DNA of 64,000 nt. Source: Desulfuromonas sp. (GTDB lineage: Bacteria; Desulfobacterota; Desulfuromonadia; Desulfuromonadales; Desulfuromonadaceae). The notes under the pieces were generated by a model that was not told the origin of the DNA, ran no database searches, and was given only the letters and a program-made list of their open reading frames with translations. Below, piece by piece: positions 24,944 to 33,689 of the stretch (positions are counted from its first letter, which is position 1; each line of letters begins with the position of its first letter). The translations under genes were made by a program, and so were the position numbers. The stretch covers positions 1-64,000 of the forward strand of contig PKUE01000161.1 of NCBI GenBank assembly GCA_002869685.1, written 5' to 3'.

Positions 24944-25816
24944 ATGGCTGAGGTTTTTAGTTTAAAACTTCCTGTGGATTGCCAGGCTGTTCTGGCCAGG
25001 ATCCAATGTGAAATCGGTCTTCCCGTGTTGGCGCACAAGGTGTTGCAGTTGATGCAGGATGGTTCGTTGGACGCCCACGCTTTAGCTGCGATCATCACCC
25101 AGGATCAATCCCTGTCCCTACGGGTATTACGCCTGGCCAACTCCCCCTTTTATGGCTTCTCACGCAAAATCAACACGGTCAAGGATGCGGTTGTGGTTCT
25201 TGGCGATAAAGCCTTGCGTAACATGGTGCTGATTCTGGCCATGCGAGGGATGCACAACCATTTCGGTGCGACTGAGAAGTCATTGTGGGAGGAGTCCGCT
25301 GCTTATGCCATGGCGGCGCGTTTTCTGGCTGAACGAATTCGCGGGCATCATCCCGAAGAAGCCTTTATGGCCGGTCTGATGAGTAATGTTGGTGAAGTAG
25401 TGGCCAATAATGACAACCCGAAACTTTACCAGGAGATTTTTGACGTGACCCGCCGGATGGGTGACGATGGCACATTGCAGAAGCGCTTGCCTTATTCGTT
25501 CACCGAACTTGGCGCTGCCGTACTGAGTTCGTGGAATTTCTCTCTGTTGCTGGTGACCAGTCTGTTCTATGCCGACTGTGCGGATCTCGACGGGGATGAG
25601 CACAATCCGCTCTACCGCATGACTGCGCTGGTGTTTCTGGCACGACAGATCTGTCAGGCGTTGAAGTTAGGTGGTTATCGGGGGAGTGAACAGCCGGTGT
25701 CCGCAGGGTACACCGCGAAGGTTTTTGGTCTGTCTGAGGAGGATCTGGAACAACTCCAACAAGATTTTGCCACCTTCCATGCCCAAAAAGCATCCGCTTT
25801 ACTCAACCCCGATTGA
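24944..25816 (+). CDS. HDOD-domain signalling protein
   Basis: The 290-residue protein is an HDOD domain over most of its length (LPVLAHKVLQLM, ITQDQSLSLRVLRLANSPFY, INTVKDAVVVLG, GLMSNVGEVV). HDOD domains are HD-like but lack phosphohydrolase residues, and act as protein-interaction modules in signalling. It starts 3 nt after the REC-PAS gene and ends 2 bp before the convergent HD-GYP gene. It probably receives the signal from the REC-PAS partner, which is inference from gene order. Confidence 0.87.
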   Translation: MAEVFSLKLPVDCQAVLARIQCEIGLPVLAHKVLQLMQDGSLDAHALAAIITQDQSLSLRVLRLANSPFYGFSRKINTVKDAVVVLGDKALRNMVLILAMRGMHNHFGATEKSLWEESAAYAMAARFLAERIRGHHPEEAFMAGLMSNVGEVVANNDNPKLYQEIFDVTRRMGDDGTLQKRLPYSFTELGAAVLSSWNFSLLLVTSLFYADCADLDGDEHNPLYRMTALVFLARQICQALKLGGYRGSEQPVSAGYTAKVFGLSEEDLEQLQQDFATFHAQKASALLNPD

Positions 25817-25818
25817 AT

Positions 25819-27135
25819 TTACTCGGCACTGAGGACCAGTACCGCGCTCTTGGGGGTGTCGGTGTCGTAGTAGCGCTTGAGTGAGCGGATTGATTCGTCG
25901 CTCAGGACAGAACCCTGCTTGAGCAACAACAGTCCAGTGCCACTGAAAACATCCCGTAAAACCACCATCCCCGGTTCCAACGCTTCCGGATACAACTCAC
26001 GCCGCGTTGAGTGCCCCTCAGCCTGTTCAGCACCGGAATAGTATTCCTGAGCAATCCTGCCAATCCGTGTGAGTAACTTGGGGTCGTAAGTGCTGCCCAA
26101 CTGTCCTTCACAGCTTTCAATGATCTGCTCCAACGTGCCATAGCGTCCAGCACATAGCTGGCGGTCGATATGTTCTGCCAGCCGGATAATCCGCGATCCA
26201 ATGGGGATATCTGTCCCTTTGAGTCGGTCGGGACTGCCGGACCCGTCATAGTTTTCCATCAGGTGGCGAATAATGATGCCCGCCTGACGCAATTCCACAA
26301 TGGGATCGATGGCGGTTTGGCCACGTACCGAAAAGCTGTTGTAGATTCTTTTTTCGTCGGGGGTCAGTTCCGACTCAGGTTTAAGCAACAAGTCATCCGG
26401 CAAGCCCAGCTTGCCAATGCCGTGCAGCAGGGCCGCCGCGCGAATGTCGCGGCATTCCTCTGGCGACAGTCTGAGCTTCTGGGCAACGTGTTCACTGATA
26501 GCCGCCGTGTTGAACGAGTGGTTGCGCATTTTTTTATCCCGCAACTCAATCAGGCAGGAAAACGATAACAATGTCTGTTCAAAACTGTCGCGCAGATATT
26601 TGTTGCTGCGGGCCAGTTCTTCATGTTTTTCCCGGATGCGATCCGTTTGCGCCAGCACCCGTTGCTTGAGTCGGTCGTTCCACTCTTTGAGTTCTTCATT
26701 CTGGCGTTGGACGATTCCCTGCAGCCGCTGGTTTTCACGTTGTAAATTGTAGTGCTTCAGCGCGTCACGGACCAACAGAATCAGCTGCTCATCATCCCAG
26801 GGTTTGGTGATGTAACGCCAGATCTCCCCTTTGTTGACAGCGTCCATTGTCGCGTTGATGTCGGCATAGCCAGTCAGCATGACACGGTAGGCGTCGGGAC
26901 GGATCTCTTTGGCCTGTTGCAGAAATTCAACTCCTGTCATTTCCGGCATGCGTTGGTCGGAGATGATCAGGGCCAGATCGGTGGTTTCCGCGAGGATCTC
27001 CAACGCTTCGGCACCGGAGTTGGCGGTCAGTACTTCGCAGTCCTCGTCCATAAGCACCCGGTTTAATGAACGCAGGATGCTCATCTCGTCATCGACGCAA
27101 AGAAGTTGCAGGGTGGGCTCGTCTACTTCAGTCAT
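25819..27135 (-). CDS. Response regulator with a degenerate HD-GYP domain
   Basis: The 438-residue protein has an intact receiver (phosphoacceptor Asp60, LIISDQRMPEMTG; Lys in ITKPWDDEQL). A coiled coil follows (about 128-180), then an HD-GYP-like domain (about 190-370). Intact HD-GYP enzymes hydrolyse c-di-GMP. Here the HD motif reads LLHGIGKLG (His-Gly, 238-239), and the GYP motif reads GSP in YDGSGSPDRLKG. A further metal-ligand region (IYNSFSVRGQTA) lacks its His. It is probably a c-di-GMP-binding or scaffold protein without hydrolase activity. I used ATG 27135 rather than GTG 27141. Confidence 0.87.
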   Translation of the reverse strand: MTEVDEPTLQLLCVDDEMSILRSLNRVLMDEDCEVLTANSGAEALEILAETTDLALIISDQRMPEMTGVEFLQQAKEIRPDAYRVMLTGYADINATMDAVNKGEIWRYITKPWDDEQLILLVRDALKHYNLQRENQRLQGIVQRQNEELKEWNDRLKQRVLAQTDRIREKHEELARSNKYLRDSFEQTLLSFSCLIELRDKKMRNHSFNTAAISEHVAQKLRLSPEECRDIRAAALLHGIGKLGLPDDLLLKPESELTPDEKRIYNSFSVRGQTAIDPIVELRQAGIIIRHLMENYDGSGSPDRLKGTDIPIGSRIIRLAEHIDRQLCAGRYGTLEQIIESCEGQLGSTYDPKLLTRIGRIAQEYYSGAEQAEGHSTRRELYPEALEPGMVVLRDVFSGTGLLLLKQGSVLSDESIRSLKRYYDTDTPKSAVLVLSAE

Positions 27136-27299
27136 GGTCACTCTTTTCGTTGCCGTGGTGGAATGCCATTGTTCATTTCGCCATAGCCAACGTCAACATC
27201 GCGAAAATACACACTTCTATGAGTATTAAAGTATGGCCGAAACTGAATTGTTGTCCAGCATTTCAGAGCAGTAAGTGGCGCAAATAAACAAAAAAAGCG

Positions 27300-27662
27300 T
27301 CAGTTGGCTTTTGGAGCCCCCGGTGTTTGTGTTTGGGGGAAATTCTGCGCGATTTTGGCCATGGCAATTTTCAACTCTTCGTGCATTTTTACCATGCCGC
27401 TATCCGTCAATTGCAGCGTTGCATCGTCGATTTCTTGGGCAAAGCCGTGCTTAACCAGGCTCTTAAGAGCCTTATTCAGGGTCAGCTTCATTTTCTCAGC
27501 CGGGGTTTTGTCCCCAACCATCTCGGCAAACTTGCCCGCCAACTCAACATTTTTAGCATTGATCAGATCTTTACGGGCAAACGGGGTGTTGGCCTGTTTG
27601 ACGAATTTGCTCAGAAATAAAAATAAAATGGATTGCCACAAATCTTGATTGCTTGACGCCAT
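27300..27662 (-). CDS. Small cytoplasmic protein of unknown function
   Basis: The 120-residue protein is basic and helical, with a segment (TLNKALKSLVKHGFAQEIDDATLQLTDSGM) that looks like a winged-helix fold. No signal peptide or catalytic motif is visible. AAGGA lies 7 nt before ATG 27662. It is 46 bp downstream of yigZ on the same strand and may end that operon. Confidence 0.65.
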   Translation of the reverse strand: MASSNQDLWQSILFLFLSKFVKQANTPFARKDLINAKNVELAGKFAEMVGDKTPAEKMKLTLNKALKSLVKHGFAQEIDDATLQLTDSGMVKMHEELKIAMAKIAQNFPQTQTPGAPKAN

Positions 27663-27708
27663 GGGAGGTTCCTTTCGTTTACGATTCGGCCGGATTGTAC
27701 AAGGCTCC

Positions 27709-28353
27709 TCAAGGATTGTCCAGTGGGCTCATGGCGGTGGGGGGTGGATCGATGGTGATTTTCCCGTGGCACAGGTCGGTCATATGGGTGCAAAACGATG
27801 ATGCATGTTCAATGGGCAGACGCAGTGACAGGGTGACGCGTGTCGCGAAGTGTTGTTGATCAACAACAATTTCGTAAGCGTCGAACAAGCGTTGAATTAC
27901 TTCAAACAGCGCGTAGTCAAAGGTGATTTGCAGCGCATAATAGGTGATCTTCTCGCTGATGGTGACGCTGTCGAGCGCGGCAAGAACCGCATCGGAATAA
28001 GCTCTGGCCATTCCTCCCTTGCCCAGGCGAGTGCCGCCAAAGTAGCGGCTGACCACAACTGTAACATCGCCAAGCCCGCTGTGCTGCAGTGCCGTGAGCA
28101 TTGGTTTGCCTGCGGCACCGTGGGGTTCGCCGTCGTCACTCATTGCTGTCTGGCTGGTGGGGCCGGGCGTGCCAATAACGCACGCCCAGCAGTTATGGTT
28201 GGCGTCGGCAAATTCCTGCTGAATGGTCCGGATAAAATCACGTGCCTGCGCCATACTGTCTGTGGCGGCAACTGTGGTGATAAAACGGCTGCGCTTTACT
28301 TCCGTCTCACAGCGAAAACGCTGAGCCGGAACGGGGTAACGTTGTGCGGTCAT
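27709..28353 (-). CDS. yigZ: YigZ/IMPACT-family protein
   Basis: The 214-residue protein has the UPF0029 N-terminal domain with the signature SRFITTVAA, NHNCWACVIG, SDDGEPHGAAGKPML and VSRYFGGTRLGKGGMARAYSDAV. A second domain of about 70 residues resembles the YigZ C-terminal fold. The eukaryotic relative IMPACT acts in translational control; the bacterial role is unclear. Its ATG overlaps the lemA stop (ATGA), so the two are translationally coupled. Confidence 0.88.
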   Translation of the reverse strand: MTAQRYPVPAQRFRCETEVKRSRFITTVAATDSMAQARDFIRTIQQEFADANHNCWACVIGTPGPTSQTAMSDDGEPHGAAGKPMLTALQHSGLGDVTVVVSRYFGGTRLGKGGMARAYSDAVLAALDSVTISEKITYYALQITFDYALFEVIQRLFDAYEIVVDQQHFATRVTLSLRLPIEHASSFCTHMTDLCHGKITIDPPPTAMSPLDNP

Positions 28354-28919
28354 GAATGGTCGAAGGAGACTTCCACATCAGCGCGGTGCTCGGGTTGAAT
28401 CTCCCACAGCGCCCGTGGGGCAAAGTTGAACTTGGTGGCAACAAGCACATCCGGGAACTGCGCGATGCGGATGTTGTAGATGTTGACGTATTCGTTATAC
28501 AGTTCGCGCCGGTCGGCGATCTGGTCTTCCAGTTCGGAGATACGGTTGCCCAAACTGCGAAACGCGGTATCGGCTTTGAGCTCGGGATACTGCTCCGTGA
28601 CGGCAAACAGAGATTTGAGCGTGTCGGTCAGCATGTTCTGAGCTTCAATCTGGTCTTTTTCGGAGCGGGCTTGGCCCACCATGGAACGGGCCTTGATGAC
28701 CGCTTCCAGTGTGGCTTTTTCATGCTTCATATAGCCTTCGCAGACTTTGATCAGCTTGGGTAATTCATCATAGCGCTGCTTGAGCAGGACATCGATGTTG
28801 CTCCATGATTTGTCCGAGTCGTTTTTAAGGCGAACCAGACCATTATAGACTGTGATGATGTAGCCGATTACGCCGAACAGCAGCAGCGCCAGAACACTGA
28901 GAACAATAATGGTTGTCAT
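28350..28919 (-). CDS. lemA: LemA-family protein
   Basis: The 189-residue protein has one N-terminal transmembrane helix (IIVLSVLALLLFGVIGYII), then the helical LemA core (YNGLVRLKNDSDKSWSNIDVLLKQRYDELPKL, with TEQYPELKADTAFRSLGNRI). LemA proteins are membrane-anchored coiled coils of unknown role, often encoded next to GIDE or TPM-domain proteins. Here the GIDE-domain gene lies 33 bp upstream. GGGAGA precedes ATG 28919. Confidence 0.92.
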   Translation of the reverse strand: MTTIIVLSVLALLLFGVIGYIITVYNGLVRLKNDSDKSWSNIDVLLKQRYDELPKLIKVCEGYMKHEKATLEAVIKARSMVGQARSEKDQIEAQNMLTDTLKSLFAVTEQYPELKADTAFRSLGNRISELEDQIADRRELYNEYVNIYNIRIAQFPDVLVATKFNFAPRALWEIQPEHRADVEVSFDHS

Positions 28920-28952
28920 CGTTATATCTCCCGTTAAGAAATGATCCTGTTG

Positions 28953-30866
28953 TTAAACAAGGTGAAAATAGCTGACACAGGCCTCAATTGCCCAGATAAA
29001 TGTTATCAGGCCACCGACAAGCAACAGGGGAATTTGCCAGGAATAGTGGCGGACCAGATGTTCTTCAGAGGGCGTTGCCGCGATAATGAAGGGTAGATCC
29101 TTCGAGGGGGGCGCCCCGATGACCAGTTGTTCGTTCGAGCGTTGCTGCCCCTGTTGCAGCTTTTCGTGCAGCACTTCCTGCTCCATGACTGTACGGGCGT
29201 TATCCCACTCATGGGAGCTGATTTGGCCGTCACCGTCATGATCATAGCGCATCAGGGTGTCGCGATCACTCTTAAGGTGGCGAAGCTTTTCAGCAACGCG
29301 CTCACGTAATGAGCCATGATATTTCTGGCTGGTGGAAGCAAAACCAAGTACATAGACCATACTGTTTTCGTAGATCACCTGCTCTTCCCATTTTTCGTCC
29401 GCTGCGGTCAGGCCACTGTCGTTGTGCGAGGTCTCCAGTTTCAACAGGGCACCACGCGGGTCGATGGTAATACTCCCGGTGTCATCTTCGAGAGTGAACG
29501 GAACCGAGTCGCTGGTAGTGACACTGGAAAGTTTCCATTGATCCTTGTGGTTGCGCCGATAGCGTTTCAGACAATAATACACGCAGGGTTGCTGGGTTGT
29601 CGGTGACACCAGCGCATATTGGCGTCGAGTTTTGCCATACACTTCAACCATGCCCATGGCCGCGGAGCGTGCCTTGCTGGTGGCGGTATTTATGATGCGT
29701 TGGCGAAGCCGCCAGAAGAAAAGGCCGTTCCAGAAACACAGGGCGCTGACGACTAAGGGGGCAAAGCCGGTTGAAAACCCATAGCGGTAAAAGTCACCAG
29801 CGGCCCGGTGGTTGACCTCAACGAAAAAGAATACGGCAATGGCGCCGAGATTGGTCAGTAGCCGCCAGCCGTTGAAATGGAGTGACAGACCCGATTGAAC
29901 GGTCGGTGCTGGTGGCGTGGGTAGGGATGGCCGTGGTGTTCTGAGCGTCTTTTTCGGAGTGCTATGTGACTGGACCGACGCTTGAAGAGGGTTTTGAAAG
30001 GCCGTCGCAAAGGCGACCACTGCAGCCGACGTCTGATCGGCTGCTCCTGATTTGGCGTGATGGCGCATTTGACTGTACTGAGCCATGTCGAGGAGCAGGT
30101 TGGCGTAACGAATCAGAGCGGTGGTGTTCTCTCGACGTTTCACCAGATCTGTTTTGTCACAGGGGTGAACGCGGTAATCGGGCAGAAAACCGAGACCAAA
30201 TCCGGTGTCCAGATGATGGTTCGGGCATAGCTGGCAAAGCATTTTAAAGAATTCTGCGAAATTCCACTGCCGACTTGTCCGCGAGTTTTCGCCGAGGATC
30301 TCGGCCGGGATGCTGGTTGGGGACAAATCGATAAAATGTTCCGGTGCAAGCGTTGTTGCTCCCCATGCCAGAAGGATTCGTGGTTCATGACGAAAAATCT
30401 CATTGCTGAGGTCGTCGTTGTTTTGATCGGTATGAACACTACCGGTATAGGTGTATTGAACCCGCGATCGTTTAATGATCCGTTCGGCCACCTGATTGGT
30501 CAGATCGGCGAGAATGATCAGTGGTTTGCTGGCCGCTGTTAAATGATGGTTATGGCCGGCCACGCCAAAGATAAAACCGTCGTCAACCCGCCGGATGGTG
30601 TCGGGAGACTGCGGTTCGACAAGTGCATGGAACGGGGTGACAATCCAGTGGGGGATATGATGCCGGATCAACAGGGACGCCATGGCTTCAAGGTCGTCAC
30701 GGTTGCCTTTGTGCAGCATGTTAATTGCGTGACCGGTGAGCCGCATGCGCAACGTGTACAAATCCAGAAGCTGTAACGTTTTCAAGTCGTCGAGGACCGC
30801 GTCAAGGTCTGCCTGTGGGGATTGCCCCTGCACCAATAGCAGAATGTCGTTTTTGTCAGAGGTCAT
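28953..30866 (-). CDS. Membrane protein with GIDE-like domain and EF-hand
   Basis: The 637-residue protein has several parts. Residues 1-290 form an unrecognised cytoplasmic-looking domain. Two hydrophobic segments lie at about 335-350 and 366-386. A GIDE-like domain (about 398-535; ARSAAMGMVEVYGKTR, PFTLEDDTGSITIDPRG) follows. A canonical EF-hand loop DHDGDGQISSHE lies at 542-553. A final membrane helix lies at about 611-631. GIDE domains occur in the mitochondrial E3 ligase MUL1 and in bacteria next to LemA, as here; their function in bacteria is not known. The EF-hand suggests calcium control. The start overlaps the small membrane-protein gene. Confidence 0.75.
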   Translation of the reverse strand: MTSDKNDILLLVQGQSPQADLDAVLDDLKTLQLLDLYTLRMRLTGHAINMLHKGNRDDLEAMASLLIRHHIPHWIVTPFHALVEPQSPDTIRRVDDGFIFGVAGHNHHLTAASKPLIILADLTNQVAERIIKRSRVQYTYTGSVHTDQNNDDLSNEIFRHEPRILLAWGATTLAPEHFIDLSPTSIPAEILGENSRTSRQWNFAEFFKMLCQLCPNHHLDTGFGLGFLPDYRVHPCDKTDLVKRRENTTALIRYANLLLDMAQYSQMRHHAKSGAADQTSAAVVAFATAFQNPLQASVQSHSTPKKTLRTPRPSLPTPPAPTVQSGLSLHFNGWRLLTNLGAIAVFFFVEVNHRAAGDFYRYGFSTGFAPLVVSALCFWNGLFFWRLRQRIINTATSKARSAAMGMVEVYGKTRRQYALVSPTTQQPCVYYCLKRYRRNHKDQWKLSSVTTSDSVPFTLEDDTGSITIDPRGALLKLETSHNDSGLTAADEKWEEQVIYENSMVYVLGFASTSQKYHGSLRERVAEKLRHLKSDRDTLMRYDHDGDGQISSHEWDNARTVMEQEVLHEKLQQGQQRSNEQLVIGAPPSKDLPFIIAATPSEEHLVRHYSWQIPLLLVGGLITFIWAIEACVSYFHLV

Positions 30867-31011
30867 GTAACTCCACGGGCTGGTTTTGGTGCTGATATTG
30901 AGCGATGTTGCAACTCTTGACGATGAGAGCGAAGGCCATCAGGGCCAGGATCAGGAGAAAAAATGCGAGGTAGTTTTCGTTTTTGAACGTGTTGTTGTCC
31001 CGATTGTTCAT
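30856..31011 (-). CDS. 51-residue single-pass membrane protein
   Basis: A short gene of 51 codons starts at ATG 31011 and stops at TGA 30856-30858. The product has a polar N-terminus (MNNRDNNTFKNENY), one transmembrane helix (LAFFLLILALMAFALIV) and a polar tail. AAAGGA lies 11 nt upstream of the start. Its end overlaps the start of the GIDE gene by 11 bp, which argues for coupled translation and a shared role. Confidence 0.6.
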   Translation of the reverse strand: MNNRDNNTFKNENYLAFFLLILALMAFALIVKSCNIAQYQHQNQPVELHDL

Positions 31012-31051
31012 GGTGGGTGTTATCCTTTAAGTGGTTCCATTCTGCGGTGTA

Positions 31052-32065
31052 TCAGCCGAGAAGAATGGCGATCCAGCGTGATTCTTCTGTTGTTTCCAAA
31101 GCAATTTTGACAATCATGGTCAGCGGAACGGACAGCAACATGCCGACCGGCCCCAGGACCCATCCCCAGATAATCAAGGACAGGAGTACGACCAGCGGCG
31201 ACAGCCCGAGTTGTTTGCCCATGAAGCGGGGTTCAATGATATTGCCGACCACGACATTGACAATAACATAGCCGCCAGCCACCAGCAGAGCCGAAACGAT
31301 GCCGTGTTGTACCAGTGCCAGCAGAATGGCGGGAACCGAAGCAATGATGGAGCCGATGTTGGGGACATAATTTAACAGAAATGCCAGCAGACCCCATAGG
31401 ATGGGGTAATCGACATCCAGAATGACCAGCCAGAGAACAACTGCTGCGCCGGTCAGCAGACTGACAGCGGATTTGATCATCAGATAGCTTTGCACGCTGT
31501 GGGTGACACGGGCAAAATGGTCAAAGGATTGCTGCGGATTCTTCAAAGCCAGTTGGAGTTTTTTTGGCATGGCGCTGGCTTCGAATAAAATGAAGATAAC
31601 CGTGAGCAATATAAGGAAACCGTCGGTCAGGACGGCACCGACCCCGCTGAGGGTGTTGGCGGCGATCTTCATGGCGGCACTGGGGTCAAAATAATCGAGA
31701 AACAGTTGTGACGAGATGTCAATGCCGTGTTCGTTCAGCCAACTGAACAGGGCTCGGGTCTGGTCATGCAGGCGTGCCTGGTACGTTGGCAGTGTTCGGG
31801 AAAAATCGTGCAGTGAATTACCGACAAATACGGCAAGAAGCAGTCCCGTCAGGAGCGCCGCCGAGATGACAATAACGATATTCAGGGTGGTTGGCAGATG
31901 ACGTCGTTCCAGCCAGTGCAGCGATGGCAGACACAGGATGGCGATAAACGCCGCCAGCAAAAAAGGAACGATCAGGTCCTGGGCACTTTTGAGCCCGGCA
32001 ATAATGATAATCAGGCTTGCAAGGGCAGTCAGAAGTCGGCCACAGGAATGGCTGGGTGTGGTCAT
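31052..32065 (-). CDS. AI-2E/PerM-family membrane permease
   Basis: The 337-residue protein has about seven to eight hydrophobic segments and the family region YPILWGLLAFLLNYVPNIGSIIASVPAILLAL and GNIIEPRFMGKQLGLSPLVVL. The family includes YdgG/TqsA, YhhT and PerM. Substrates are mostly unproven, with some members acting as Na+/H+ antiporters. I used ATG 32065; an in-frame ATG 17 codons upstream is possible, and neither has a strong ribosome site. It heads the minus-strand run that includes lemA and yigZ. Confidence 0.85.
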   Translation of the reverse strand: MTTPSHSCGRLLTALASLIIIIAGLKSAQDLIVPFLLAAFIAILCLPSLHWLERRHLPTTLNIVIVISAALLTGLLLAVFVGNSLHDFSRTLPTYQARLHDQTRALFSWLNEHGIDISSQLFLDYFDPSAAMKIAANTLSGVGAVLTDGFLILLTVIFILFEASAMPKKLQLALKNPQQSFDHFARVTHSVQSYLMIKSAVSLLTGAAVVLWLVILDVDYPILWGLLAFLLNYVPNIGSIIASVPAILLALVQHGIVSALLVAGGYVIVNVVVGNIIEPRFMGKQLGLSPLVVLLSLIIWGWVLGPVGMLLSVPLTMIVKIALETTEESRWIAILLG

Positions 32066-32342
32066 GGGGGCACCGTTTCTCAGGGGGAAAATCAGTAAAA
32101 ACTCATCATAAACCAATCGCCGTCAATGGTTCAATATCTATCGGAAAAAACCATTACCGCAATTGGATTCACGCAGAAACTGCACGATAAAATTAGTTTC
32201 CTATCTGTTTTTGGTTTATAATTCGCGATATGCTTTTCATGTGATATCAGGGGACGATCAGAACACTGTGGAATAACCGTTGATGTGATACCTGCTGGCT
32301 GAAAAGATTTGCTTGCGTGGTGTCGATGGGGAGGTCAGATTG

Positions 32343-33677
32343 GTGCGTCGAGGATACGGCCGAACAGGTTTACTTGCTCAGTTTCTGGGATTTATGCTGG
32401 TGTGGTTCGGGGGCTTTTTGTTGGTGCCACAACCGGCCGGGGCCGTCAACTGGTTGATGTTGCAGGGGGTGGAACGGCAAAGCGACCCGTTGCGTTTTGG
32501 TGGTTTCCTGTTATTGGATTACCAGTACGCCGGTGGCGGGGATCTTCCCGCCGGCCCTTTCGCCGGCTCCCCGATCAATTCTGGACTGGTTACGCCCAAT
32601 CTGCGCTCTTCTGCAGAAAGTAATCTGAGAAAATTACAGCTGGGCGTACGCGGCGCCCTGACCGATAAAATCAACTACAGTTTCAAAACCATCAGTGGCA
32701 ACAATACCGCAACACGCATTGACGACCATAATCGTATCCGCCTGATTGAAGGCAGTATTACGTTCAATCATATCCCCGGAGCTCGTGTGCGGTTGGGGAT
32801 GTTTAAAACACCTGCCGTCGAAGAATCCCTCGGTTTTGTCCCGCCCTGTAATTACATCAATTTGACCAATGCCACCAACATGCTGATGCAGGAACGTTTC
32901 TTCGACTCTGATGGCAGTGATCCGAACGATGTCAATAACCCAGGAGTTTCCGGGTGCTGTCGGGATATTGGTGTGATGGTGTTTAACAGCTTTGATTTTA
33001 AACCCTGGGAGTTGACCTATGCGCTGATGCTGGCCAATGGTCACGGCTTGAATCTGCAGGACGACAATGATAATCCCGATCTCTACCTTTATCTGGCCGC
33101 TGAGCGGTTGCGTGGGGTAGGGAAGGGTGTGCAGCGCGAGGGCTGGAAGGTGTTTGCCTGGTATCAGGAAGGCCAACGCAGCCTTGATGTGGGGATTACC
33201 CATCAGGAGCGGGTTTTCCGGCGTTGTCGTTATGGGGTCGGGACAACCTTGCTGTGGCAGAATCTGCGGGTTGAAAGTGAGATAATCAAGGCTGATGGGA
33301 TGATCTTTGCCGGTACCGATGGTGGCGCAGTCCCCGGAACCGTCAGTAATAATGGCAACAGTGTCGCTGGCTACAATGTGTTCCCCGAAGATCAGGCTTT
33401 AGGTTGGTACTTCGATGTTGGTGTGCAGATTTTTCCCAAATTCTGGTTAAATGCTCGCTATGATCGACTCGATCTTGGAACCGAGACCAGTGCGGAACGG
33501 CAATTCAAAACGCTGTCGTTAGGCGTGTTGTATCGGTTTAGCAAGAATCTGCGCGGAAAATTGACCTATGAAATCCGCTCTGGTTCTGCGCCACGTCAGT
33601 CAGACAGCTCGGTGACCAACACCATTCTGGATGATTTGCCCAACCGTTTTGCCGCCCAGATTCTCTACCTGTTCTGA
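32343..33677 (+). CDS. Outer-membrane porin, phosphate-selective OprO/P-like
   Basis: The 444-residue protein has a signal peptide (LLAQFLGFMLVWFGGFLLV...AGA) and a beta-barrel pattern of alternating strands. The C-terminus ends in aromatic Phe (FAAQILYLF), the usual outer-membrane insertion signal. The regions RKLQLGVRGALTDKINYSFK, RVRLGMFKTP and ERFF resemble Porin_O_P proteins. The substrate cannot be read. GGGGAGG (32328-32334) fits a GTG start at 32343, so the longer frame from TTG 32313 was not used. Confidence 0.75.
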   Translation: MRRGYGRTGLLAQFLGFMLVWFGGFLLVPQPAGAVNWLMLQGVERQSDPLRFGGFLLLDYQYAGGGDLPAGPFAGSPINSGLVTPNLRSSAESNLRKLQLGVRGALTDKINYSFKTISGNNTATRIDDHNRIRLIEGSITFNHIPGARVRLGMFKTPAVEESLGFVPPCNYINLTNATNMLMQERFFDSDGSDPNDVNNPGVSGCCRDIGVMVFNSFDFKPWELTYALMLANGHGLNLQDDNDNPDLYLYLAAERLRGVGKGVQREGWKVFAWYQEGQRSLDVGITHQERVFRRCRYGVGTTLLWQNLRVESEIIKADGMIFAGTDGGAVPGTVSNNGNSVAGYNVFPEDQALGWYFDVGVQIFPKFWLNARYDRLDLGTETSAERQFKTLSLGVLYRFSKNLRGKLTYEIRSGSAPRQSDSSVTNTILDDLPNRFAAQILYLF

Positions 33678-33689
33678 TGGTCGCCTCGG

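Noticed and set aside
32313..32342. Longer porin start at TTG 32313
   Set aside because: GGGGAGG at 32328-32334 lies inside this extension and fits a GTG start at 32343, which also gives a normal signal peptide.
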